Below the pieces are notes generated by a model that saw only the letters and a program-made list of their open reading frames with translations, did not search any database and was not told the origin of the DNA. 64,000 bases of DNA from Sipunculus nudus (Eukaryota > Annelida > Sipuncula > Golfingiida > Sipunculidae): assembly GCA_026874595.1 (NCBI GenBank), contig CM049313.1, positions 60,744,659 through 60,808,658 on the forward strand, given 5' to 3'. Below are positions 23,421 through 35,420 of this stretch, piece after piece (positions within the stretch are counted from its first letter, which is position 1; every line of letters begins with the position of its first letter). Both the position numbers and the translations under genes were made by a program.

Positions 23421-25455
23421 GAATCCTTTTGAAACTGGTACAGGTGATGTCATACACTAATATCTCGAAATTGTTTTTTTCATTTTCGGAATATGGTTGC
23501 TAGGGGCGCTGCACTCGAACCACTGCAACATATCAGTGCTTGGCTTTTCCTCCAAAACTGTGAACTTTATCTGCACAAACTATAACTCATTTTGTTTCTA
23601 TACATCTTCTCCATATGTTTATCTAATCATATGTTATCTAAAATGTGTCAGTGTGTCAGGATGTCTTTCCGTTTGTCAGTTGTTGTCAGCTTTGTATGCT
23701 TTCATGTTATTTTGTGTGATATATGTCATTCTACAGGCCATAATTCCTCGGCATTCACGCAATTGACGGAAAACCGACACTTTGTATCGTCTGTCCGTCT
23801 GTCTGTCATTTCAACTTCCGGCAAGCGCTCTATCTCTGGTCGTCTAGTCTGTCTGTTTGTCTGTCTGTTCCCTCTCTACAGGTCGTGATTTTGCAGCAAT
23901 CGCTTTCAAACTTACACAGTTAATGGAAAATTTAAAATGACAGGAGTTTATTGTTTTGGTCAATATAGGTCAAAGGCCAAGGTCAAGGTCATCAAAAGTA
24001 TACAAACCGGTTTTATCTTCATATCTGTGTGACTATAAGTCGTATCTACTTCAACCGTAGCTCATTTTAATTGTCATTCCAAGGCCTGTCTTCTGGTGTG
24101 TAGCTTACTCAATTTGCGGTAACAATGGTAACGCATTTTCGGGTAAAAGTGCTGATATTTAAAAATAAGTGGTCTTATTTTCCTAACTTTGTCTGTTTTA
24201 AATATACAGAGGTCTAGTTTTTTGCATTAGGTAGCATACAAGCAGTGCTATTTGATTATACTACAAGTCTCGCAATATTTCGTACAATATCTCGTCACAC
24301 GAGATATTTCGAGATATCACTTAGTGAAAGCGCACAGTCTACCAGTATGCAGGAATCATATTGAAACTGATATATATTATGTCTTACACTAATGTCTCAA
24401 AACGGATTTTTCATTTTCCGCATATGGCCGCTAGGGGGCGCTGGATCCAAACCTCCCCAAGATATCATGTTTTGGCCATATCTTCAAAACTATAAGCCTC
24501 AATTACATAAACTATAGCTTGTTTTCTTCCTCTAAGTCTTCTCTATAAACTGGTTAAGTCATCTGGTTTCAATCTTGTGTCCCTTTGTCAGTATGTCTGT
24601 CCGTTTCTCAGTTGTCCTCAAATTCGCCTGTTTGCTGGTTCTTACGTCTCACCTATAACATTTTACAGGCCACAGTTTTGAAAGAATCCTTTTATAACTA
24701 TTACATCTTATGTCTTACATTAATATCTCGATTCAGGTATTTCATTTCCCCGATATGGCCAAGAGGCGCTGCACTCGACCCTCCCCAACATATCATATTT
24801 TGGCCATATCTCCATAACTATAAACATCAATTACACAAACTATAGCTTATTTTCTTCCTCTGAGTCTTCTACAGGACCTGGTTAAATCATTCCGTCTCAA
24901 TCTTTTGTCACTTTGTCAGTATGTCTTTCTGTTTGTAAGTTGTCCTCAAATTCGCCTGCTTGATGGTTCTTGAGTCTAACATTAAGCACTGAACAGACCA
25001 CAGTTTTGCAGAAATCCTTTTGAAACTGGTGCAGTTGATGTCATACACTATTATCTCCGAAGTGATTTTTCATTCTCGGGATATGGCTGCTAGGGGGCGC
25101 TGCACTCGAACTACTGCAACATTTCAGTTTTTGGCCATACCTCCAAACCTGTGAACCTTATCTGCACAAACTATAACTCATTTTTTTCTAAATACCTTCT
25201 TCATATGATTATCTTGTCATCTTTTATCTCAAATGTGTCAGTGTGTCAGTATGTCTGTCCGTTTGTCGGTGTTTGTCAGCTTTGTCTGCTTTCACGTTCT
25301 TTTGTGTGATATGTGTCATTCTACATGCCAAAATTTCTCAGCAATCGCTCTGAGGGTTACCCAATTGATGGAAAACCGACACTTTGTATCGTCTGTCCGT
25401 CTGTCGGTCATTTCAACTCCCGGCAAGCGCTCCACCTCTGGTCGTCTTGTTTTTA
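23421..25455 (+). repeat. Diverged tandem repeat, about 330 bp period, with CTCF-like cores
   Basis: GGGCGCTGCACTCGA-type blocks occur at about 23507, 24433, 24765 and 25097, the last three about 332 bp apart. Each is followed by TTGGCCATATCTCCAAAACT-type sequence and (TG/CTG)TCTGTCCGT runs. The segments 23470-23860 and 25050-25450 are especially alike (CCGACACTTTGTATCGTCTG in both). Confidence 0.8.
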
Positions 25456-25502
25456 GATTATCTCCTTAAGATGGGTGTATATATTATATGGTGGTATGTC
25501 AA

Positions 25503-25505
<3 letters not shown>

Positions 25506-25546
<41 letters not shown>
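25506..25546. repeat. (TA)n microsatellite
   Basis: Perfect dinucleotide run. Confidence 0.95.
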
Positions 25547-25549
<3 letters not shown>

Positions 25550-25750
25550 GCTAAAATGATTAGGATATAAGGTCATTTTACATTATCTTATGTGGCTATT
25601 TGGACACGCTTTCTAGATAATCAGATCTTAATATATCAATATATTGTTTGATCTTAATATATCGTGCTGCACAGCATCAGATCTAAGTTACCACATTTGC
25701 AGTCCAGGGTAGACAAACATTAATCAAAACCTAGTGTGAGAAAATGCCTA

Positions 25751-25753
<3 letters not shown>

Positions 25754-25792
<39 letters not shown>
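25754..25792. repeat. (TA)n microsatellite
   Basis: Perfect dinucleotide run. Confidence 0.95.
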
Positions 25793-25794
<2 letters not shown>

Positions 25795-26339
25795 ATTCCC
25801 GTCTTTATATGCCTTAAGCGAAAGTTTGGCGTTCTGTCCATTGACAATGTATTCGTGTCTAAAATATACTACAATTAAAGTCACTTCCGTATATAATCAG
25901 ACTTCTCCATTTCTCAAACACTGATGAATATTAAAGAGAGAGTATTGGTTCTGGCCTGCCTGATGTGACCAGCAGGGCCTACTGTTTGAAAATATCATGC
26001 TTCTTAGCATGTCTTCTCTTCTGAAGATGGAACTGTGCATTGAAAGAGAATTTGTGACATAATAAATGACGTGCAATTTGGTCTTTTTACAAATTTAATA
26101 ATATCTTACTTATATTGTGAATATTTATATTGTGAATAACAAATTGTCGTGAAAGCTCTGAGGTAAGATCACCATTTCAGTATTTTGCTATGCAAGGAGT
26201 CCAGCCACTGGGCTACGTTCCAGTCCATTCACTTTATCAGTGTTTTATTATTACTGAAACATTGCAGAAATGCTCTTCCTATAAGTAAAGCATTCATTTT
26301 TAATAAAAATCAAAATACACTTAAAATCTTATTTATAGG

Positions 26340-26884
26340 ATTTTTCAATCAATAACCGTGAAAACCTAAGTCTTGATACGTTTGACTATATATTAAGGTT
26401 AAATCTCTTGATTATCCGGAAAATTATTTGGATTTTCTTCGATGGGCCTTACAATCTTGGCCAAGAAAACCTAGGATATCATGTTTGACCAGTTGGCATG
26501 GTTTTTAACTGAAATATTGAAGACAGAGGGATCCATCAATAGGGACCCTAATATGCATGTTAAAGTTTAAAACACAAACTTAACATTTGATAACATTTTC
26601 TTATTTGAAGCTTTGACCGTGAAAACCTAGGCCTAGACACAATGTTTGACCAAATATCATGGTGAGTATTGACAAATTGAAGAAAGCTGAATTTTCATCA
26701 GTGGCGGCCCTAATTCGCTTATTTAAATCTTAAATACGGAATTAACCGTTGATATTATCGATTTGTCTAAATCTATGACAAAAAAAAATCTAGGTATAGA
26801 AACAATGTTGGACCAAATATCTTGGTTAGTTCTGGATATATCGAAGAATGTAGATTTTTCATCAGTGGCGGCCCTAATTTGATA
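26340..26884 (+). repeat. Diverged tandem repeat, about 110-160 bp period
   Basis: GTGAAAACCTAGG-like phrases occur near 26358, 26466, 26617 and 26775. CATCAGTGGCGGCCCTAATT occurs near 26697 and 26860, with a decayed form at 26533. About four monomers, ending at the Penelope-like fragment. Confidence 0.7.
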
Positions 26885-27960
26885 TTAAGCCAACTTGGAC
26901 TGAAAATCACAACCGAAGCGAATACATAACAATCGACCTTTTTGGACGTCACACTAGACCCTAATAAAAGAAGCATACAGGCCATACATGAAACCGAACA
27001 CTATCCAAACTTATATCCATAAGCACAGCAACTACCCCATCCATAATAAAGAATATACCAGCAAGTATAAACAAAAGACTGCCTACCAGTTCCAGCGTAG
27101 TAGTATTTGACAGAGCCTCACCACCATACAAAGAGGCATTACGGAAAAGCGGATATTGCTGGCACTAAAATTCACCGAATCGCAACAACCCAACCCAAGC
27201 AGTAAGAAAAGAAAAAGAGCGATACACATCATTTGGTTCATCCCACTTTATAGCGCAAATGTAAGAACAACATCGGAAAAATTTCCTGCAACTGCTAGGA
27301 AAGTGTTATCCCCCGAACCACAAACTGCAGAAAATCCTAAAACCGAAATACAGTAAAAATCAGCTTCAGTTTTATGCCAAACATAAAAATAAATAATATA
27401 GGCACACAATTAAAATCTCTTAAGTCAGGAAAGGGAGAAAGGAAACACAGAAGTGTCACCAACAACAATTGCAATTGTAGAAATCAAATGACTTTTCCGT
27501 CACGGAAGGATATCTAACACGGAGCGGCATTTACCACGCCACAGTCGTTAGACGTAGAACCATACATAGGACTAACAGAGAACGCAGGATATAACGGACA
27601 TATCAGCAGCTTCAAAAACGAGAAAGACAGGAACAACACCACATTAAGCCAATATATATGACCTTGAACAAACGCTACCATATGCAATCAGTAGGCAAAT
27701 ACTCTCGAAACGGAAGCCCTACTCTAACACAACAAAAAATGTAATTTATGCAACACGGATATATATTTTATTATATACAGAATAGAAGAGCACATTAAAT
27801 GACAGAAGCAAACTGACCATTACATGTAAACACAAGGCCAAGCATCTGCTTTGGAACATCAAGTAAACTTACAAATTCCAACCCAACCAGCACCACAAAA
27901 TAGCCACCTGGACCAAAACGATCTCACGGAATCAATAACCCCAGCTTAATCCAAGCTATT
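26885..27960 (+). pseudogene. Penelope-like retroelement fragment, RT end plus GIY-YIG endonuclease
   Basis: The translated remnant, in several frames, reads GLKITTEANT then TFLDVTLDPNKRSIQ, PSIIKNIPASINKRL, SPPYKEALRKSGY, IIWFIPLYSANVRT and CNCRNQM. It then gives the endonuclease signature SGIYHATV followed by EPYIGLTENAGY and HISSFKNEKDRNNTTLSQYI. GIY followed by YIG about 20 residues later is the defining nuclease motif joined to reverse transcriptase in Penelope-like elements. The order and spacing fit the C-terminal half of such a polyprotein. At least seven stops and several frameshifts show it is inactive. The N-terminal catalytic RT part is absent; the fragment begins right at the end of a tandem-repeat field. 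Confidence 0.85.
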
Positions 27961-28029
27961 TGAACGAACAAAATTTACATATTTGATCATTTACAGTATG
28001 TACCTGACGAGAGAGCACAGCTTACTTAT

Positions 28030-29605
28030 TAATGAAATACACTTTAACATGTTTATTCTCAAAATCGAAAATAGTGTACGTCAGATCTGGATTTCGGAAA
28101 CTTAAATGATGTTCATGGTTCTAATGCAGAATATTGGCACAAAGTACATTGACATGTACAGATAAATTCAAACATGGTCAGCCAAAGTTAGATGAGTTGC
28201 AAATAAAGACGGGGAGGTCTCTTTTTATTTGCTTAGTCTTTCATATCCGCCCATGTGCACGTTAATAACACTCCAGTTGTTCAGCATATGTGTAATATAT
28301 ACATAAATGCTGAGGTGCTTGTTGGATTGGTTGACATTGAAATAAAGTACAAATACCAAATTCAATGTCCTTTATAATATCCCCTTGGGAACCCTTTTTT
28401 CATCATGGTTAAATATAAGCCTGATTAACACGTATTTTATTTTATTTTTTTTTGTTTCGCAATGCATTTTTATTCTTTCATACATTTATTTATGTCACAA
28501 TCAAGCGCACCAAAATAGTCTAATAGCCCGTAATGCGTATTCCGTAATGCGTATGATGTTCACATTCCAAGACATGCACGTTACAAAGCTACAAATAGAT
28601 AAACTGTTTACTTTCAATTATATAGGTAATACACCATTCAATATGACGGTTATTACTTTGTGGTATTGTATGGATGTTAAAACTACCTCATTGAAAATGC
28701 TTTATCATCAGTTACACATGTGAGTTTATATAATTTGTATCAGTATGATATACTTATTTAAGGGGCTGAACTCATTTTTGCTTAAAAACCGTTGGTGGAC
28801 ACATCCTATTCAGTCTGCAGATCACATAACCCCCTGCCACAACAGACATTTGAGCACATTCCTGGTTATCTGTGGGCCAAAACATTGCGAATTCCACGTT
28901 TACTCATATATGAAGCACCTGAATTGTATTCAAGAAGTGTTGATTTGTCTTCCATCATTATTTTTATTTCTTTCTCTCTCTCTCTTAAAATAATTAATTT
29001 TTAATTGATTGTGTACTTTTCCAATAGTTAAAAATGTTAAATGTTACCTGAAGAAATAATCATTTGTCTCGAGGTACAAGTCATTTCGTAATTGGCTGGT
29101 GTGTTATTACTGGTCTCAAATAAAATTAATGCATGAGACGCTAGTAATCGTGTATTTGCAGTTAAATTATTTAGTTAATAATTTAAGGAAGACAGTTTGA
29201 TTACCCATCCGATGACATATTCCAGGAGTGGGAATTGTTTTTTGAATAGCTGGTCATTTTTTTAATATTATTATTTTTTTTCCTAATATAATGTCCATGT
29301 TTTTTTTTACGTTTTTGTAAACATACTTTTTGTATATTTGCCGCTTAAATTTACATTATATTCTAAACGCTGAATTGTGACCAGGACTGCTACAGCTTTT
29401 TCTAAACTTATTACACCGTTTATAAGCCCGTATTTGTATATGATCTCCCTTATTTAAAGAGAAAATACATTTTCGTTAAACAGAAAATTATAAATATATA
29501 TAGAGCTTAAAAGATTTATTAATTTAGGATCAAATTTATAGCAATTTGCTCAGAATATGCCTAAACATGAAGATTTTATTTTTAATTTTAAATTAAATAA
29601 AGATG
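28030..29605 (+). repeat. Dispersed repeat block, copy A (partner 46500-47540)
   Basis: Shared blocks in the same order: ACTTTAACATGTTTAT, TTTATTTGCTTA, CTCTCTCTC, AATAATCATTTGTCTCGAGG/AATAATTTGTCTCAAGG, GAGACGCTA, TTGAATAGCTG, TATTTGTATATGATCT. Copy A is longer (about 1.6 kb against 1.0 kb). Identity is low, so the duplication or element is old. No family assigned. Confidence 0.6.
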
Positions 29606-30004
29606 CCTAAATGTTGAAACATTGCCTGCAAAATTAATGAAATTTGGTACTAAAGATGAACAATTAACGTGTAAAGTATCCCCTTAAAACCCATTATTCT
29701 CCAAGCGGGTGAGACAACAAAATTGTTTAGCAGCCATGTATTTGACAGCTTGAAAGTCAGAAAGTAAACGCATTCTTGGTAACCAAGGGAACCATACAAT
29801 GCCCTGCATGAAAAAAAAGGTCACTGCTCCAAGCCGATAACTGCAGCGCTTTTAACACCATATAGCAACATTTGCTGCTTCGAAAGCGGATTACAATGAA
29901 TGTAAACAGCAAAGTTATATTTTAGGTGTACAGCTTTATGTCGGACAGACCTCAATAGGTTAAATTCAAAGATACAAAATATGTCACCTTCCGAGCAAGA
30001 ACTC
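29606..30004. other. Intergenic, nothing recognised
   Basis: No supported ORF. Confidence 0.4.
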
Positions 30005-31016
30005 AACTCTTTTCACTGCATGCAAATGATTGTGTTAGTAAATATGTCAATTGCTCAGTCATAAAATATGCAGATGATACAGTACTTATTGGTAAAATAA
30101 GAAATGGAAATGAAGATTCATAGCTTGCCCAAATCAGAAAATTTGTCAGCTGGTGTGACCAGAACTTTCTGAATCTGAATGTGAAAAAAAAAGAAATGTT
30201 ATTTGACTTCAGGAAAAAAATGAAAACGCTGCAAGAGTGAGCAAATAAAAAAATATCTTGGTGTTATCAAAGATGACAAGTTATCTTGTACAGAAAATAC
30301 AAGGTGTGTGTTTATTAAATGTAAACAAAGAGTCCATCATCTCCGAATGCTGAGGAATTTTGAATGCACACAAAGTTATTCAGTCACTCTTCTATACGGA
30401 AATCATTGAAACTGTTCTCTGTTTCTCACTCACTGTATGGTATTATTGCCTAAATGGAAAGGATAGACACAAACTGGAAAAAAATTGTCAAATGTTCTAG
30501 GAAGATTGATGCAAATTCTATCTCATAAAATAATTTATATGATACTTGCGTGTTGAAAATTGTAAACAAGATAATGAAGTATGCATCTCACCCCTTGTAT
30601 GGAAATTTTAAATTCTTGCAATCAGGAAAAAGGTTAGCCTTGCCAGTAAATAGAACAAATCACTTTAAGAATGTAGTTGTATATAAAGGAATCATACATA
30701 TTAACCATGTGTCATCTCTACACTAATATTAATCTGCAGTATGAAATTGTTACATGTTGATACGGAGCTATTCACAGGACAATAATGTGATATGTATAAT
30801 AATCAACAACACTTGTTCAGTGTTAACATAGGTGTGAAAAGGTGCTTATAAGTGCATTGGTGTACTAGATATTTTATGTAACTAGGCGCTATTGTATATG
30901 TCATGTATGGAAGTGATAGATGTCTTGAACAATGATATTTGAGAGCTCTCACCACAAAACGTTTCTAAATGTATCTTTATGCATTGGACAATTAAGTTCT
31001 ATTCTATTCTATTCTA
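30005..31016 (+). pseudogene. Decayed LINE with RT YADD motif and (ATTCT)n tail
   Basis: Translation begins inside the reverse transcriptase: VIKYADDTVLIGKI, then WCDQNFLNLNVKK and MLFDFRKK. These are the same motifs as in the LINE at 2.5-5.0 kb (KYADDTVILG, WCEEHYLQLNVKK, VFDFRR) but from a different, older family member. Downstream FLQSGKRLALPVNRT and HFKN mark the C-terminus. Frameshifts and stops throughout. The copy ends in repeated ATTCT at about 30993-31014, a different tail from the (TTATC)n of the first LINE. Confidence 0.8.
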
Positions 31017-32050
31017 ACTAAAACCTCCTATGCTGTCACTGAGCTTGGTGGGGCTGACTGAACCCAGTAACTCTATCCCTGCCTAGCGCAGGACGACGTT
31101 ACCCAATATGAAAATGAGCTACCCCTCCTTAAAATAAGGGAGGGACAACTGAGGCAGAAAGCAAAATACAAAGAGGTAAATTGATTTCAGGTAAGACAAA
31201 TTTCTGGTCACCAGTTACACAATATAAAATGCTACTAAAATCAGTGGATTTCAAAAATGTGTCCTCACCCAGTGTTAAGAAGGTTTGCTAATTTGTTTTA
31301 CAGGGACCTTTTCTTCCGTCTATGTGTGCAATTCACAGTCATGTAATCATGCACTGCACGTTCCAAGACAGTCATGCAAACAGGCGGTCTTGAGGAAGTA
31401 CATACATTTATATTCCTATGGTGCAGTATAATGGTATAACTATGGACTGGCAATTAATTAACTGGCGCTCGGCTCTCATTACTATAGATTTCCAACTATT
31501 ATTTCCCTTCGTTATGGGTGTTTAGTGATCCCGAATAAAAATAATGAGCTCATAAATGTTTCTTCTTAGGTTAGGGTAAAAATTGTGAGCTTTTGATACT
31601 GTCCCATTTAAATACGTAAATTGAATATTACTGTGGATAAAAACCTTGACCATAAAATGTAAAAAAATAAGTGATACTTTTTTCAGTATACTAGTATGAA
31701 GCAAATTTAAACCACACCACATGCGAAGTAACTTTTGACTTTGAAAAAACAGCCCTTTCTATTTGAAACAAGTAGCATTACGCAAGCCAACAAGAAGCAT
31801 AATGCAAGCCTAAAGATCCGAAATATTAATTTAGTCTTTAAGGTGTCTTTATCGAGTCTACGCGGACTTCAATCCAGTGATCATAACTCTAAAACCAAAT
31901 TAACTGGGGCGTCAATACAGGGGGAGGACGTATTCATAATGTAATCATTCTAATCATTCATCCTCCGATATTCAAAGAAAAAATATTTATATATTGATTG
32001 GAATAGGAATATTATAATAATTAGAATAAAATCCATTTCTGAGTTTACTT

Positions 32051-32118
<68 letters not shown>

Positions 32119-32329
32119 TTAAAAAGACGTCCCAACTTGTTTTAAAGGGTTTTTTTCGTGTATGTAACCATCACCATTTAATAATGCTTGCTTAACTTTG
32201 TTCTATGTACATCTGCTGAGTTACATTAACAGGGACTTTTACTCGATTATCCTGGTGTCAACCATGCTCGATGTACCACTCCTGTGGGTCCTGGGTGTGT
32301 GTCATCCACTTTACTGGGACATAACACGG
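31017..32329. other. Intergenic; short dispersed repeat copy 2 and (TA)n
   Basis: The 31017-31075 part matches 1086-1150. A (TA)n array lies at 32056-32115. No gene seen. Confidence 0.45.
32056..32115. repeat. (TA)n microsatellite
   Basis: Near-perfect 60-bp dinucleotide run. Confidence 0.95.
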
Positions 32330-32530
32330 AGGAACCCCCGAAAGGCGATCTCCTCTGTGAATAAGGCACGAATGTTGGGTATAGTTTGGCACATTAAGCC
32401 TGCAGAGGGCTCACCTCGACCGTTAAATATCTCACCGTACCGGCTTATATTCGAACTCACGATCTACCGGTTTTTATTCCCGTGCTCTAACCCTGAGCCA
32501 CACCCAACGTTAATCACCCTCCCACGCCTG
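32330..32530 (-). mobile_element. tRNA-derived SINE
   Basis: On the minus strand TGTGGCTCAGGGTTAGAGCA (about 32484-32503) fits a tRNA A box, and GAGTTCGAATATA (about 32447-32460) fits a B box about 40 bp downstream. This is the internal RNA polymerase III promoter of tRNA-derived SINEs. The B box departs from GGTTCGAATCC and the fold is poor, so it is not a functional tRNA gene. The 3' boundary is uncertain. Confidence 0.6.
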
Positions 32531-33650
32531 CGAGGTATCCGACCTTGAAGATAAATTAGCGCCACTACCCATAAAGCATTCATCCTTTAAAAGTTTTAGA
32601 ATTATCTATCATATTATATCACTTTGATCGATTTTTATTTAATTCTGATGCATTAAAATCTAAATTAAAGGCTCAAGTTCATACCTGACCGATGACAGCT
32701 ACTTGAGCCAACATTAATTTGAGCAGAGAAAGAGAGTTGGCCGTGAGCCAAGGGCGTTCAGCAACAAACACTCTCTCAACTCACTCTCCTGTCACACCGA
32801 CCTACAGAAAATCCATGCGTCATCCACATTGATCGTTTAACAGTTGTTATGCTGTGTTTATATCTATATATGCACTCGCCCGTAAACTCTTCCAAACTGT
32901 AAACCATATCAACCCGGTCTCTCGTCCCCGGGCATTGTAGCTGGGGATGCATGTTTACGCACATGTGGAAGAACACGGTAGATATATCCTTCAGTAAGGG
33001 TTCGCCCAGTGTGGCTTAAGGGAATTTAACCCCCTAACTCATCCCTTCTGGTTCCAAGTCAGGGTTGATATATTGGGAGTTTTATCCACTTTATCATCAT
33101 AACATATATTAAACTAGAAGCATTTTCACCCTTAGACTTAAGCGATCTATAGTATCATTAACATCTTCAGATAAAGATGATTTCAAGAGCAAATTATTTT
33201 AAATAGATTCACAACTTTTAATTTGTTTTTAAAATTTATTACTTTAGGAGTCAATAAATGCTGTAATGTGTACACTGCCGTAACCATTAAACAACCATTC
33301 TTAGGCCACCTGCAGAATAAAGAAATAAGTAACGCCTATCAATAGCCCTATTATTATTTTAAAGCCGTACGTCACAACTGCATGGTATCCTCTACATTAA
33401 AAGAATATGATGAATCATGTTACCTACACATTTTAATGGATTGTTCCTTGGATACCCATTAATACTGAACATTTTATTTTTAAATTCTGTTCAGTATTTT
33501 CACAAAGATCGACTGACAGACAAACCGAGCGTAAAAGACAATACGTCACTCCACCAGGCGGAGGTAAAATGTGTTTCCATTCCGGTGAATAAATGTCCTG
33601 CATCGCCGGACAAGCATCCCATGCATGTACCAAACTTATATACTAGAAAA
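32531..33650. other. Intergenic, nothing recognised
   Basis: No supported gene; a few short chance ORFs. Confidence 0.45.
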
Positions 33651-33746
33651 CTAGCTAATAAACCCGGTATGCCGGGCTGATTACCAGGGTTGGGGAGATA
33701 TATTAACTGAGGTGAGGAATGTTGGCCTTTTTTATTCTAAAAGTAA
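33651..33746 (-). mobile_element. Helitron 3' end (outer, split copy)
   Basis: On the minus strand the segment ends with a hairpin CCCGGCATACCGGG, eight bases, then CTAG followed by a host T. Hairpin plus CTRR-T is the 3' signature of Helitrons (rolling-circle elements). The element continues at 43453-44337; the 9.7-kb CACTA-like element is inserted between. Confidence 0.75.
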
Positions 33747-34101
33747 CACTATGAGAACTGGGCTATCACAAAGGGAAGGTCTGTGACCGTTTTCATCACT
33801 CCTGGTCACTGCCACGCAACAGGTAATTAGCAGTGATGGGGAGTGACTAAACTGTTCACAGACTATCACTGTGTGACCAGCAGTGATAGTTGAGCAGCCC
33901 TGGGGATCAGTTGAAGGGGTGCAACTAATTGATAATTTGCTGAGTGACCAGGAGTGACTGGCAGTGATGCTGAGTGAACATGGTTACTCCACCAGACACT
34001 AGCTTGATGAGAGGTGATAATGACTGTGACCACCAGTGATCCTTGTTGGTGGGTGATTGACAGGTAGTGACCAAGAGTGACCAGGAGTGAATCTTAGTGA
34101 T
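33747..34101 (+). repeat. Left terminal repeat with 10-bp phased AGTGA
   Basis: AGTGA begins every 10 bp in GAGTGACCAGGAGTGACTGG (from about 33942) onward for four units, and again for four units near 34066-34100. TCACT (reverse) is 10 bp apart near 33797-33811. The last few bases after 34090 differ from the right repeat. Confidence 0.85.
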
Positions 34102-34199
34102 AAGTACTGCTATTAAGCCAAAGGTACAGATGTAAATCATGGTTTATTAATCAACTCTGGACCCAGTTTCAGGTTAACAGAAATTTATTTGTACAACTT
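34102..34199. other. Interior of CACTA-like element
   Basis: Nothing recognised. Confidence 0.4.
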
Positions 34200-35420
34200 T
34201 AGAATTTTAATTTTTCCTGGGAGAGGCTGGAATACAATTTTGAAATTCAAACCTGGGGAAAAATGAGAATTCTCATTAATCCTGGAAGGAACAGGAGCCA
34301 TTCCATGCCAGATTTGAACTCTTTATCTCTACCTTTGAAAAATTTCTTCTCACATCTAAGTTTTGAAACTTAAAGAAAATGAAGCTACACAAAAAAATCA
34401 AATTCTCTTTATAAGATAAGATGCATACTATTGCAAGTTGGAATAAGTATGAAACTATCAATTTTTATCATTCTGAATTTTTATTTTGTGCCATTATTTA
34501 AATTTTAAATGGTAAATACAGGTTCTTGCCACAGAATAAAAATAAAATCACATTCTACTTTAAAGGCCAGTAATGGTTTTATTGGATGTTATAAAGAGTG
34601 TAATGCTATTTAGGTGTTTGTTTTTATTATATAAACCTTCCCATCCTATCAAAGGATATCATGTACAATAATGTAATCTCTCATGTAAATGTAGGAGAAA
34701 TACCACTGGCTATCACAGCTTCAAGTCCATTAATGCAGGCAAGTGTGATTCAGCCAGACAATCATTAGCACTGTCTTATCTGACCATCCCCACTATACCA
34801 GCTTATATACACTATTGAGGCTGTAATTAATTGTTAGTATGCTTCAAGGAAGGTTAAATGAAAAACCTGACATTTATCCATAGGCCTAAATGAAAGGCCA
34901 TACATGTGTAGCTTTGCCCTGAATTATTATGGCAGTCCCATGATACAAGATTAAGTTCTAGTGCAATATGTCATTTCTAAGCTTTTTCACGTTCATGCAA
35001 CCAGTTTAATTTCAACTCAATAGAATATGAAAACAGACCATATTAAATTTCATAATAATTAGTAATAAAAAGCGCCATGCCCAGTGCACAAGCAGCTGCA
35101 TTGAATGAATGGGCTGAACAGGCTGTGTATGCCAGGGGTGCTAGTTGTTTGCCTGCAATTTTTCAAGCAAACAGGCATATTCTGCCTCCAAACACAAAAG
35201 TATGGGTATTAGCGATATCCCATATTAATTTAGTTCTAGGGAAAATGAGAATTCCTTTTAATTGTTCCTGGGAAAACAGAATTCTCCTTTCTCTTTGGAA
35301 AAATGAGAATCAAAAGATATTATGAATTGATTTTCTTTTTTTTCCTGAGAAGAATGGGAACTCATTTTTCCCAGGAAGAGCAGAAATTCTCATTCTGCCT
35401 TGGTAGATTCTTGATCTTAG
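34200..35420. repeat. Region with inverted GGGAAAAATGAGAATTC motifs
   Basis: TTTTTCCTGGGAGAGG and GGGGAAAAATGAGAATTCTC near 34210-34285 are matched by GGGAAAATGAGAATTC, TTCCTGGGAAAACAG, GGAAAAATGAGAAT and CTCATTTTTCCCAGGAAG at 35237-35390. This resembles two ends of a short-repeat element; boundaries unclear. Confidence 0.45.

Larger units (their letters stand above)
25456..26339. other. Intergenic with two (AT)n arrays
   Basis: Microsatellites at 25506-25546 and 25754-25792; otherwise nothing recognised. Confidence 0.5.

Noticed and set aside
23592-25469. Similar 98- and 78-codon ORFs as a gene family
   Set aside because: Their similarity comes from the duplicated satellite monomers in which they lie.
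32776-32976. 66-codon ORF near 32.9 kb
   Set aside because: No motif, splice signal or repeat support.
33747-34101. CRISPR-like array from regularly spaced AGTGA
   Set aside because: Repeat and spacing are far too short, the genome is eukaryotic, and both orientations are mixed; it is transposon end structure.
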